Origin: Ifrita kowaldi
Lineage: Eukaryota; Chordata; Aves; Passeriformes; Cinclosomatidae
Direction of reading: 5' to 3'
DNA length: 64,000 nucleotides
Assembly (NCBI GenBank): GCA_013398055.1
Contig: VZRS01004017.1
Location: 54,717 to 118,716, forward strand
The notes under the pieces are model-generated. The model was not told the origin of the DNA, searched no databases, and saw nothing but the letters and a program-made list of their open reading frames with translations. Each line of letters begins with the position of its first letter. Within the stretch, counting starts at the first letter, position 1. The position numbers and the translations under genes are program-made. Shown in pieces: positions 50,264 to 61,172 of this stretch.

Positions 50264-50584
50264 CACCGTCTTACCTTGGAGGTACCTGCTGCTGTGAGCA
50301 GCTTAAATCTCAGTACAACAGAGCCCTGCCTGATGCCTGAAATAAGGAACACACTGGGAATTAAGTGCAACTGGTGAATAGATTTGAAGAAGCCCCCAAC
50401 TTACATTGATGCTACCAGGGACTGCAGAATCACATGCCCTGCACTCTAAGAGCTTTCATTCCTAAACCCATGAGGGTACTGCATGAAAGTTTGCTGGCAG
50501 AATCCCTTGTCCACGCTTGCAGGCAGAGTGGGAGGCCTGATCTATAGTCTTTCAAATTGTTCATACAACTGTATTACCGAGGAG

Positions 50585-50615
<31 letters not shown>

Positions 50616-51014
50616 GGAATGGGACTTTTTATCCATATCACTACAGTGGTGGTGGTATTGATACGGGAATAAAAGTGCCACACAGTAGTATTTCTACTCT
50701 CAAGCTCTCCTAGAGTAGCTATCCCATCATAAAGCACCTTTATTCTCATATGACTTTGGGCAAGATATTCCAGTTATATTTTTGGGATACAATTAAAGAA
50801 CTAGCAGTAGTAGAAGCCTTCTCACACTGAGGTGTGGGGCTCAATATTCCTCCAGTCTGGGCTGGACACTGAAGGTCATCCACAGTACAGGCACTGCATG
50901 AAGCCAAGTGACTCCTAGATACAGACCCCCAGGAAGAAACCCTGCTCTCAAGGATCTCATGGATACTCCACCCCTGCAAACTCAGTCCTTCACTAAGGAC
51001 TCCCTAAACCACAT
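50264..51014. repeat. Assembly overlap B, second copy (start of contig 4)
   Basis: Second copy of 49026-49776, offset 1238 bases. It carries a duplicate of the 62-base exon and of the GAG tract. Merging it with the first copy removes 751 false bases. Confidence 0.92.
50275..50336 (-). CDS. Coding exon with SEA-like GSVV strand (artefactual copy 2)
   Basis: Identical to the exon at 49037-49098, with the same acceptor and donor. It exists only because overlap B was not merged. A gene predictor may place it as a tandem exon; that would insert 62 bases and break the frame. Confidence 0.6.
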
Positions 51015-52841
51015 CTGCATTCTTGCTCTGCACCTTGCCTCATGACCTGGGGACTCCCTGTAGCACTGTACAAACCCACTGTGCAGAACAAAAAGAAGTC
51101 CTCAAGCAAACTCTGTCTGATTGAATTTTGAAGGTAAGAAATGCCCGTCTGCAACAGATGTACAACCCCCTCTACCCACCCCAAACACCAGATCCATCAC
51201 AGAGAAGGGAAATATTTACACAAGTTAGTAGAGTTCCAGTTAAATATTATGCTTAGCTGTCTAGAGTCCATGTTCTCAGACTATGTCTATGAAATAAAAG
51301 ATTAAACTTCATAACAATTATGAAGTTGCTCTGTTCACATTCAAAGGGAGTTAAAGAACATTAAAATAGTTCTTTGGGTAATATTATGGTGAAATTGCTC
51401 TCTCCACCCTGGAGAGCTAGAGCTAAAACCTTCTGAACTATCCTGTAAACACACTTGGAAAGGCTAAGAGCTAAGCTGATAACCAGGTAGCACCTCTGCT
51501 CTGCAGGTTCTGTAAAAAATGTGAGCAATGCCAGAGAGCTTTTGAAGCAGCAAGAGAAGGAGGATAGGGGAGAGCAGCTTCATTTCTCGAGGGAAGTTTG
51601 TTTAGTGGAAAGTAAGCAAGTTGTCAGGGGAAAAGCTGACAATGTTGATTCCAGCAGTTGTACTGGGAATAAACAGCCAAGTGGATTACGTTACAGAGAA
51701 TGAGAAACGGCTCTGAGGATCCCATTTAAATGCAGGGCCCTCAGGAATGATGCGATTCAGCTACACTCATGGCCCCAGTATCCAGTGACCCCCTGGGCTG
51801 AGCCTTTCGATAGTGCTGGTGCCACCATCCGACCTCTGTGGGGTCCCCTAGAGCTCCAACACAGCTGATGTCCCCAGGAGAGCCAGAGCTCACTGGTGAG
51901 GATGCAGACCCATTCTGGCTTCCAGGCAGGGGCTGGGCACTGAATTAGAGGTGGCAGCAGAGAGGAGGAGGTTGCTCAGGACCAGTTTGTCTCTCCCAGC
52001 CCAGCAGCAGGGGAGGGCCACCATGGGGTTTGCCATCTCCTCCCCAGACAGAGCACAGGGCCCTCCCTCTTATAAAAATAAGGTGCCTGCCTGCCTCTCA
52101 CAGGAAAGGGACCTGTCAAGAGGAGAAGGGGGTCCTGTTTGATTTATTAGTCTCTTCCTCCTTCCCGTCATCTGTGGCTCATCCAGCTGTAGTGATAAGA
52201 AGAAGAGATATGAAAGGACTCTGCTGGCTGCTGGGATCCCGTCCTTCTGCCCACTCACTGCCTGAAGACATCAGTCCTTTACAAGCACCATTAAATGTGT
52301 ATCCAAAATGTGGCAGTCTCCTCCATCGAGATTCTGTTCCCTGGATAATACAAACAGTTGCCAGAAAAAGAGTATCCTCTCATCTCTGTCTAGGCCATTA
52401 TCCCTTTATATTTGCTCTTTAATATTTACTGGGTTCACACAAAGTGCATGCTCTGGAAAGAAAAAAAATCAGCTGCAGCTTAAAGGACTCCAAATTTAGT
52501 AATTGCTGCAGCCCCATCGACGTGAACAGTTAGCAGGGAGATTTCTCCAGCACTTCACATGCCGTGGTATTCTGCTTAGGTCAGACTGTAGAAAATGTTC
52601 TGTCCAGGGGCACCAAATCTGGAGTGTTTGCATAAGTGCCAGCTGCAGAGGCCTTATGAGTCCACCTCCAGTTCCTGCTGGTCCTTTCCCTCCCAAGACC
52701 CAGTAACCTTGGTAGGAAACAGAGGCAGCCAGAGAGATGCTGATTCGTACAGAGGCGAAGAACCCGAGGGTTTTAACACACCTGTGAGTTAGCAAGAACT
52801 AGACCCAGCTCCTGGCTCCCGAGCTGGTCTTGCAGCCTTAC
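51015..52841. other. Probable intron of the minus-strand gene
   Basis: No exon was found between the exons at 52842-53003 and 50275-50336, whose phases already agree with each other. No repeat was recognised. Confidence 0.4.
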
Positions 52842-53003
52842 CTGTTAATGTGAGGTTGCTGTATGTGTTTGAAAACTGCTCCTTTAACAAAACCAAGTGC
52901 ATCTGAGCTGCCTTTTCCCTCTGTAGCTCCAACATTATGTCAGGATGCTGGGCGATCTTACAGCCTTTCTGCTTATCCAGGGCAATGTCGCTGCGAACAA
53001 TGT
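52842..53003 (-). CDS. Coding exon, best supported in the window
   Basis: On the minus strand, a good acceptor (cttttgctgtag) and a strong donor (TAACAG then GTAAGG) bracket 162 bases that are open in one frame: two bases, 53 codons, one base. The peptide begins IVRSDIALDKQKGCK, has a helical, charged middle (PDIMLELQREKAAQMHLV) and ends EQFSNTYSNLTLT with a possible N-glycosylation site (NLT). It enters in phase 1, matching 59633-59702, and leaves in phase 1, matching 49037-49098, which supplies the GIRQGSVV strand. The arrangement of helix, short strand and then GSVV strand is like the first half of a SEA domain, but I could not identify a family member. Confidence 0.65.
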
Positions 53004-55756
53004 CTACAGCAAAAGGGAAAGAAAAGAGGGAGATGGCCAAACCTCAGCTTTCATTTTCATTTTCGCCAGATGCTTGGATCAGCTCCAGCCAATATGACAG
53101 TCACACAATCATCACTCAGCAAGAGCAACCCCAAAAAAGGATCCAAACCCCTTGAATCCACCTATCAAATGACCCTCCCCAGCCCAAGTCTCCTTTTGTC
53201 CCACACAAAGCTCTCAAGTTGTATGCTCACAAAACCTACTGGTCGTTCCATCCTTTACCTGCCCAGCTGTTGCTCTCTTACAATGCTGACCTCTCCCCCG
53301 CAGGAAAGTGCAAAAGTCTCCCAACATTTATATTACAATCCTGTTACATGTGTGTTTGACACTAAATTATGAGAAAAGACTAAATCCCATCTCAGTAACC
53401 CCTGGCTTCCATTTAACCTTGCCTGTCAAAGAGGTGATGAAGAAGGCTTGTTCTCACCTTGTTTATCCTCACTGCAGCTATCACAGGTCAGCATGGCTCA
53501 TGACTCTTTGAACAAGTGTCTGTACCCTTCTAATGCCTGACATTCAGGAGGCAGAAGGATTATTTAACAATTGTTTTCTCTTCATATGAGCATTCTCTAA
53601 GGCATATTGTGGGATAAGAATAGTATATTCTCTCTCCTAGAACTACTCACATGCTGGGGAAAGGGAATGATGAAGTAGCAAGGCAGAACAAGAATCAAGT
53701 AAGATCTGGCACTCTAAGCAGGAGGGAAGTGGTGCAAACTTGCAAGGTCCTTGCAAGGTCCCTTATGAGTTTAATAAACTCTGTAACATGTTCAGATCCA
53801 CAGGCACCAGATGATAATTCTTACAAAACCTCAGGCAGTCAGCTCTGATAAGCAAGGATGGAAGCTGGAATTCTTCCACCACATTGCATAAGGTCACTTT
53901 GCCTCACAAGGTTGATTTTTGCTTGGTTCAATTCCCATCCAGCTAGAAGCTGCTGAAGGAGCTTGTTGACAGAAGAGAGTCACACCTTGCTCCACACACA
54001 CTCTCCAGCTCCTTTATGGTTACCCACATCAAGAAACACACAAGTTGCTTCCAAAAGTCATGCTCCTGTCTCTCGAGGTGTCCAATCTCAGGTTCAGCAA
54101 ACTTAGGTTCAGAGTTCTGCTGTGTCTTGGGCTGGCAGGGAACTGCCTCCAAACATGCAGTGAAGGACTGGAAGCCACATTACCTTCCTGTCTCTGAGCC
54201 TCATCCTAGACTCACCACACTTTCCTGCCCAGGATGTCTTCTATCTCTTTTCTGCATAGTTTGGGATTAGTACAGCTTCTCTAAAGCCTGTCTAAAACAG
54301 ACTGCCCAGAACAGCAATGTCATTCAAGTACCCATGGTCTGTAGTTAGCCACATGAGTTCTCTCCTACACCCACAGCTAGCACACTCAGGAGTGGATACT
54401 GGGCAGCATCCAGCTATCATGAAAATATGGTTCAATATTTCTACATCCAGCACAAGGGCATCAGTGAAATGGAGCAAGAGGAAGGACTAACGTTTCTCTG
54501 CAGCTAATGAGCACACACCCCTCGACCATGTGCTTTAGTGCACATTCTCTTAGGTAGGCACTAAGTAAGGCTTGGACCTACCCAACCTTTGCCCAACTAA
54601 TGAACGGTAAAATCCTGAACCCCTGTTGTGTGAAATATTTGGAGAAGTGAAGACTGAGAAACACCACCTTAGCTCTCTCCCACACCAGAAAGGCTATTGC
54701 TGCCGTGGGCTGCTGGAGTCACCTGGAGCCCATGAACAGCCATTCACCTTCCTGAGTGATGGTTTTCCCTTCCTACAGAACTGAAGGCAAGAGCTGTGCA
54801 ACCCCCAGCCCCAGGGCAAAATGAAGCCAAACACATCAAGGAGACCCTGAAGGAGGAGAAGAATGAGAGGCAGACAGGTTTGAAACAAGATGGTCAATCA
54901 GCTGTCTGCAATTCTCTTCAAACTGCTGTAAGGGAGTCCAGGCTGGGTCAAAACAAGTTTGTTTCCTAAATGGAACTGATGACATCTAAAACCCAAACCA
55001 GGGCCAATAGGGACCCATGTGGAGGAACCATTGGCCCAGGCCCAGGGTCAGAGTCCAGCACCTTGAAGGGTGCAGAGGGCCATGGCAGTGGCTCCTGTGT
55101 GACATCCATCTTTGGGGACCACAGGGATGGCTCTGCATGCACTGTCAGCAGGGCCTGGGGACAAAGGGCAGGCCCAGGAATGAAGAGCAGGAGCAGTGTT
55201 GTGATAAAGCTGCTGTGACAGGGATTACCACAAGGATGTCAAGTCACATTCAGGCAAACCCCTGGGACACTAGGGGAAGGCATGTAGGGCACAGAAGTCG
55301 GAGCACTCTCTGATAGTTATCTTCATGGAGTTCTCTGAGAGCTGCCTCTGCAGACACTCAGGAAGCAGAGGCAAGACATGCAAAGTCCTGTCTTCTCAGA
55401 TTGGTGAAGGACCCAGGAAGCTTGCCGATGAGTTAAAGATGGAGGTGGACCCCACAATCATAATGACTCCGACTCAAACTGTGTGCGGATGTCTGGGATA
55501 TGGATCTCAATAAAGGAAGTCAGTGCCCCGTCATTCATACCCCACCAGGCTGTGCTCAGTGCAGGGAAGGAGGCACAGGCACCTCTGCACTACTCTGCTG
55601 AGCCAGCAGCACTGAGGGAAGAGGGGTGGCAGACCACAGCTTCTGAAGGCCTAGGGGAAATCTCAGCAAGAGCAACCCGAGGGACACAGACAGCAAGGAG
55701 TTCACAGCTCTCAAATCTTAAAAGGAAGAGACAAAAAAAAAAGACAGATGCAAGGA
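53004..55756. other. Probable intron of the minus-strand gene
   Basis: No further exon with suitable phase was seen. A short direct repeat of TTGCAAGGTCC occurs at about 53738-53760. Confidence 0.4.
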
Positions 55757-55844
55757 GGCCAGGTAGGAGGAGGGTACCCCGGAGGATCTCGGCAGGGCAG
55801 CCCCAAGTGGGCAGGAAAAGGGCACTTACTGCCTTCCTGAGCCT
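55757..55844. repeat. Assembly overlap C, first copy (end of contig)
   Basis: These 88 bases end at the N at 55845 and are identical to 58161-58248, which begin right after the N at 58160. The pattern is the same dovetail as overlap A. The copy holds a strong minus-strand splice donor (AAGGCA then GTAAGTGCC) at 55829-55830. Confidence 0.9.
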
Positions 55845-55845
55845 N
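55845..55845. other. Contig join (N)
   Basis: Single N. Overlap C shows that the contig on the left should continue into 58249-58263. Confidence 0.9.
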
Positions 55846-55987
55846 GGCTGAGGAGCCGGCATCCCGCAGCAGCTCTCCCCTCGCCGGGCTGCGGAGCCGG
55901 CGCGGAGGACGCTGCTCTGTCTCCGAGTGCCCGCACGCATCTCTGTCCCGCCTCGGAATAGCTCCTGCGTTTCCAAGCACGTCGCAC

Positions 55988-56122
55988 ATGGAGGTCACCG
56001 AAACTACCAGAGAAATGTTGAAGAACAAGTTAGAAAACACCCTGCAGGCGTGGCACGAGGGCAGCGATGCTCTTCCCCGGGCATCCCAGGACGAGCTGAG
56101 CTCTACCAGTCCCTTTCCGTGA
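55988..56122 (+). CDS. Short open frame in the CpG island (44 codons, tentative)
   Basis: The frame starts at an ATG inside the CpG island and reads MEVTETTREMLKNKLE, then an acidic and serine-rich tail ending STSPFP before TGA. It has no recognised homologue and no splice donor. It could be an upstream or antisense small frame, or chance. Its charged, helical composition is the only reason to mention it. Confidence 0.15.
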   Translation: MEVTETTREMLKNKLENTLQAWHEGSDALPRASQDELSSTSPFP

Positions 56123-58044
56123 ATCACCTGCACCAAGGGGTTTCAGTAACCATTTCCCACAGGGCAGAGAGGTTCCAAGCCGTGTGAGCTCGAGGACGGC
56201 ACACAGCACGTGGAGACAGCTCCCAGCCAGGGCCAGGTTTCCCTTGCACAGAGTGAGCTTCTCCAGCAGAGAATTTACACGGTGTCAGTATGGCCTGTGG
56301 GCAAGTGACCATCCCGTGGCTCATGCCACCATCTGCCCATAGGCAATTCCATCCCAGGAGCAGCTGGAGCCACGGAGCAGACACAGACTGTTGCAGCTGA
56401 TCAGCTGGAAGATGGGAGGAGGAAGGCACAGTCCCAGGTTTATATGGAGAGGGCAGAGGGATGTGGTTATTGTCAGAGGGATGTGTGACGGAAGGGTAAA
56501 GAGGAGAAGTAACTCATGTTTCTGTGTCTGTGTGTGTGAAAGTGAGCACTGCTCACAGCGATCACCACTCCAGCGAGAGTCACCATTGCCATGGAACCAG
56601 AACAAGCTGAGTTTGGCCATCCTCCTTATGGGACTGTTTGCTTCAGATTTCCAGTCTTGAAAAGTGAATTCAAAAGGGGGGAAAAAATCGATTTTATTCT
56701 AACAAAACCTGAATACTTTTCCTAAAAAAATGGAATGTTAGAACATTATGTTAGTACCAAAATTAAATAGATGTTTAATGAGTGACCAAGCAAAGGTCCT
56801 ATGATTTGCATGTGCCAAACTTGTAAAATACCTACTTTTTAAGTCAACACATTTTAAAATGCTTTAAAAAACAGGTTTGTCTGCTGGTATTATTATAAAA
56901 TGCCCAGTGATTGTGAAATTGGGAACATAACTTTTATTTAGAAAGACAGATTTCTCAAGACACAAACTCCATCCTCATCGTGTCTGTCTTTAATGGGCAA
57001 ATTTTTCACACATTAGTATCATTCCTTTATTTTAGCTAGGAGAAATTCCCTGACAATGAGTTCCACAAGTTGTTTCCCACCATATTAAAAAAAAAGTCGT
57101 ATTTGTTCATCTTATGTATAATAATTCCACTGGATGCTTCCTATTTCTTGTGTCATGAAAACAAGGAAATAATCATTCCCAAATTGCCTTCTCTGTGTGA
57201 CACCGAGCTCACAGCGTTTGTCCTAATCTCTGTCATTTTTTCCAAGATGAAAAATCTCTATGACTGAAAGATATGACTTTGATCACTTCCATCATCCTAC
57301 CCCTCACATATATATTCTTTACACTGATTAGTATGCCAGCACCTAGTTTACTTACAGCATAAGAATGCTCTCAGTGAGTTTTTCCAATTATTTTCTAATA
57401 TCCCTAACATTAGAATCACTGTTTACTTACCCAAATGTATTCAGAGACCAAGCCATAATAAGTTCAGAACATTTTTCCTGAATGCCAACTGCTAATTTAG
57501 AATGGATAGCTGTGTACAAAAAGTCATATATCTTTCTCCGTGCATAGAACTTTGCACGAATCACTTTTTATTCATACAAAGTAGATTTGACACAGAAAGA
57601 AGTGTGAAACTAACAAAAATATGTAATTTTTTAAGAGAATTTAGGATGCTTATTATAAACAATTAAATATATAACCATAGAAATCTCATCAATACACAAG
57701 CAAATAGCTAGCAAATCAGGAGTTAATTGTTTGATTGCACCATTTCCTGCAGTTATTGAAGCACTTTCCATGCATGATTCTAGCAGAACAGCTTTTAATT
57801 TTAAAAGAAAAAGTGGAGATGAACAGGCAATCTTTGGAAGTATCTCCTGCCCAGGCAGTATCTCCCTTACCTTGTGTAACGTGATTTCTACAACTTTTTA
57901 TTTTTTTCTAATTTCTAAGGAAACAACTAAGCCCTGGGACTCCTTATACAGGCAGAGCAGGTTGCAGCTCCTTCCCCGCAGTCGTGGTTCCTGGAAACTA
58001 GGGAGCAGGAGGCTGCCTCAGAGCTCATGCTGAGGCACAGAGCA
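56123..58044. other. Unassigned sequence
   Basis: AT-rich from about 56650. A minus-strand open segment at 57431-57477 has a donor and an acceptor, but would break the frame between the exons at 59633-59702 and 52842-53003, so it is not called. Confidence 0.4.
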
Positions 58045-58159
58045 GCCCCAGGTCTGGCAAATCCCAGAAGTCCAAAGGACATCAGAGAATCTTCCCATCT
58101 TGGGGATTGAGTTCTTGCTATGCCTGAAATGCTACAGCCCCGCTAAGGGGCTGTGTTTG
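58045..58159. repeat. Assembly overlap D, first copy (end of contig)
   Basis: These 115 bases end at the N at 58160 and are identical to 58265-58379, which begin after the N at 58264. This is an unmerged contig overlap. Confidence 0.9.
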
Positions 58160-58160
58160 N
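58160..58160. other. Contig join (N)
   Basis: Single N between the contig ending with overlap D and the small contig starting with overlap C. Confidence 0.9.
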
Positions 58161-58248
58161 GGCCAGGTAGGAGGAGGGTACCCCGGAGGATCTCGGCAGG
58201 GCAGCCCCAAGTGGGCAGGAAAAGGGCACTTACTGCCTTCCTGAGCCT
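58161..58248. repeat. Assembly overlap C, second copy (start of small contig)
   Basis: Identical to 55757-55844. The 103-base contig 58161-58263 therefore belongs directly after 55844. Its last bases are GATTGGAAAAAAAA, so on the minus strand a T-run leads to the GAGGCTCAGG segment before the donor. Confidence 0.9.
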
Positions 58249-58263
58249 CGATTGGAAAAAAAA

Positions 58264-58264
58264 N
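58264..58264. other. Contig join (N)
   Basis: Single N. The right-hand contig starts with overlap D and should follow 58159. Confidence 0.9.
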
Positions 58265-58379
58265 GCCCCAGGTCTGGCAAATCCCAGAAGTCCAAAGGAC
58301 ATCAGAGAATCTTCCCATCTTGGGGATTGAGTTCTTGCTATGCCTGAAATGCTACAGCCCCGCTAAGGGGCTGTGTTTG
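58265..58379. repeat. Assembly overlap D, second copy (start of contig)
   Basis: Identical to 58045-58159. Confidence 0.9.
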
Positions 58380-59632
58380 AAACACTCGGAGGGTGAAAAA
58401 ATCAACTATTTCCTCTTCAAGCTCTGAAAGGACAGATGTCTAAACTGTCGAGGGACACAGAGCAGACAGAAAAGGGGCCCAGGGTGACCAGAAACAGAAG
58501 ATGATTCTTTGAATAAAGGAAAATTCGTTTGCTCGTTTTTACCAGGACAACAGGATGGTTCTCCATTCAGAAACATCTACTGCAGTTTTATGAGCTGGCA
58601 GAGCCAAGGGGACACTCCCAGACACATGGCAACAACCCTCCCTTCCTCTGGCTCAGGTATCCTCATACCCCATGATGATCCTCATGATCCTGCTCACTAA
58701 ATTCACAGTAAAACTGTTGCTTTTTTTTTTTACTTAAAATAGTTTTCTGCTGGCTTAGCAGAGGGTCAGAAATGTGCCAGAGACAGCACAAGGGAAGCAG
58801 AAGAACAGTGCACAGATCATAAAGAAAGCATGGGGTCCAACCCTTTTGATGGCAGAGAAATAAGAGGTGAGATTTCCTGCCTTCAGGACACAGATTCGAA
58901 GGATTTAATCTGACCAAGACTGAGACTGCTGCAGTCCCATCTGCCTTCAATGCAGACTTTTCTTTCCCAGCACTGTCCTCTACACCTCTGCCCGGTCACG
59001 CAGCATTAATCAATTTGGCAGCTGAACAAGTTGAAGTGCAGTCACCTCTCCACCAGCAAGTTTTGGTCAGCTGAGATCCCTGAACTGACTCACCACGCAG
59101 ACTCAGGCTCCAGGCGTGGAAGAGGGCAGGAACATGCCAGAAAGGGCAGAAGGGTGGGAACAGCAGCCCTAGCTGGGGTCAGCTCCAGCCCCTGCCTAAC
59201 CACACACACACACATAAAGTAATCCTCAGGTCATTTAACAGTTTATTATCTTCCTTTCCTGTCAATACCCTGGCACATGCTCTAGCAGCATGGCATCCTA
59301 GAAGACCCCTGTGCACTATGGACTGAGCAAGTGTGAGAGTATGTTCCCACTGCCACACAAATGTTGAGGTTTAGATGCAGTGTTGGGTACCTGAGGATGC
59401 CTGAAGCAATGGATCCAACACTGAAACAACACAGAAAACCTAGCCAGTATTACACAGCATGATGTGAAGTTTCCCACACGATACTGCAAAATCCCCTGAC
59501 TAGTATGGAAGGCTTAAGAAACATGTCTTTGTGATTTTTTTTTGTTGTAATTGGCAATTTTTCCAGATGCCTGTTATCCTCTTAAAAAAAAAAAAAAAGA
59601 AAAAAGACATAAAAGAGAAGGAAGCAACTTAC
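58380..59632. other. Unassigned sequence
   Basis: No gene supported. Contains a poly-T run near 58722-58732, a short CA repeat at 59203-59215 and an A-run at 59584-59598. Confidence 0.4.
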
Positions 59633-59702
59633 CAGCAATTAAAAGAGTATTTTTGAAATGTGCTGTCCAAACACATTTCAGCTCAGAAACTTCTTTGATG
59701 CA
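59633..59702 (-). CDS. Putative coding exon of the minus-strand gene
   Basis: The minus strand has a strong donor (ATTGCTG then GTAAGTT) and a plausible acceptor (tgcctgctgcatgtag). Of three frames only one is open: 23 codons plus one base, beginning CIKEVSELKCVWTAH and ending FKNTLLIA. The last base joins the AC of the exon at 52842-53003 to make an aspartate codon, so the frames agree. It enters in phase 0. Two cysteines in 10 residues and the hydrophobic end suggest a folded extracellular segment, but this is inference. If the CpG island at 55.9 kb is the only promoter, this exon would lie upstream and be false. Confidence 0.48.
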
Positions 59703-61127
59703 CTACATGCAGCAGGCAAATATACTCCCCTTCCCCTCTCCCTTCCATGGCCCACACAGGGCCACACAAAGTGTCCTTTGGTCTCAGCCACAAAAAGGCT
59801 ACAAAAGTCTACAAAAGGCTGAGGGACAGGAGTGAGAAGCTGTGCAGTTGGGCCAACGTATCTTTAAGAACTCCAGCCATGAGTAACTTCTCTTTTTCCC
59901 CGGGAGTCTTCCTTCCCAGCACATATGCACAGGGGGAAGCTATAAGCAATGTCTATGCCACCACAGGTTGTCCAAAGCTGGGCTGTGTGGCTTCGAGGTG
60001 AGAGGCAGCTGAGGATCACCCTGCAGATGAGGGGGCTCCACATTAGCCCACCAAACTCATACTGGAGCACCAGCAAGGAGCTTCCAAAACGGGCTCTAGG
60101 TTCAGGCACTGAGACGGCACCTGCAGCATCTCTTGCTGAAACAAGACCAGGACTCCACACACAGAGAACACTCCAACACCAAGCACCAGGACAGCATGCA
60201 AGTCAGGTTTTAGCAAACTCAACTTCAGAAGAGGTTTTGTACCGGCAACAACCCATGCCTTTGCTCCAAAGAGGAGCTGCTCAAGCCTGTTTTCCTGGAG
60301 GCCAGTGTTTCTTGTTGTCCCATTCCTCAGACCCAACTGGTCCTTGGCACATATGAGGCAGTTGGAAGAACAGGCTGAACAGATTGTTTGTTAAGAAACC
60401 CAACAGCAAAAGAAGAAGCAGATTTACCACTGACAGACTGAGCATGAAACCTCACATCTTGGTACCTGCCCTGGAATCAGAGGTGCCTACGGCAGCAGAG
60501 AAACATCTCCAGATAACAAAGCACAACGCTGAGCACAGCTAGGGAAGAAAAAAGAGCTCAGCAGGGCACATACAGAGAAACACCATTTAAGGGAGGGAAA
60601 AGTCTCTCAAGCTAAAAATGTTACACCTCTTGATCATAAAATGTCAAAAAGTCTCTGGCACAGCCCCACCTCCTGGTACCAGAGAGCCTGACATACATTA
60701 AACTGGGTTTCTGTTTCTAACAAACCTCAGGCTGGCCAATGCCTTTTTCAAAGAGGGTGGACTCCAGGGTTGACCATCCAAAGTAGGGGCTGCATGGGAT
60801 GGAAGCCACGTGGTGTGCAACATAGGTGGGGTGTTAATACAATACATTAGATGACCTAATATTTTGCTAAGTCCAGGAGGTGTCTATGGCCATGTCTATA
60901 ATCATCCACAGGGACTGCACACACCATGGCTCACCACGACCATCTATCATAGGCACCACTTTTATGAGTCGCTCTGTCAGGTACTGACAAATCTGCCAGC
61001 AGGTGATGAAATTGCTGAGCCAGTTTTATATGCAGTGCTGAGAACAAATTGACACATGCACCCTCTTTGTGGGCACCACAGGCAGTCACCATAGAGCATG
61101 CACCACTTTGTTACCTTTGCTGCCCAG
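59703..61127. other. Unassigned sequence
   Basis: No supported gene. A possible 34-base minus-strand exon at about 60446-60479 has a donor but a poor acceptor, and it does not leave in the phase needed by 59633-59702. Confidence 0.35.
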
Positions 61128-61172
61128 ACATGACTAGTCTAGACTGGGGCGAGGCTGTTCAGATTAACAAAG
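61128..61172 (+). CDS. Possible 45-base exon on the plus strand
   Basis: A good acceptor (tgttacctttgctgcccag) and a GTAAGA donor bracket 45 bases. One frame is open, with two bases, 14 codons (MTSLDWGEAVQINK) and one base. Phases in and out are equal, as in a cassette exon. It lies on the strand opposite to the main gene, without partners, so the call is weak. Confidence 0.22.

Larger units (their letters stand above)
55830..56136 (-). promoter_or_regulatory. Possible promoter and first exon of the minus-strand gene
   Basis: A CpG-rich block (about 55846-56110) is followed, in minus-strand direction and after correcting contig order, by AGGCTCAGGAAGGCA and a strong GTAAGT donor. That is the usual layout of a CpG-island promoter with a first exon. 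A gap lies inside the proposed exon (the N at 55845, or after reordering the join between 58263 and 55846), so its sequence and any start codon cannot be read. The exon at 59633-59702 lies upstream of this point; if it is real, this would be an alternative promoter, or the island serves another transcript. Confidence 0.4.

Noticed and set aside
49026..51014. Tandem segmental duplication of an exon
   Set aside because: Both copies end exactly at contig joins, and overlap A shows the same behaviour. An unmerged overlap explains it more simply.
57431..57477. Minus-strand open segment (EKCSELIMAWSLNTF) with acceptor and GTAAGT donor
   Set aside because: At 47 bases it would break the frame between 59633-59702 and 52842-53003, which already agree. 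The surrounding sequence is AT-rich, where such signals are frequent.
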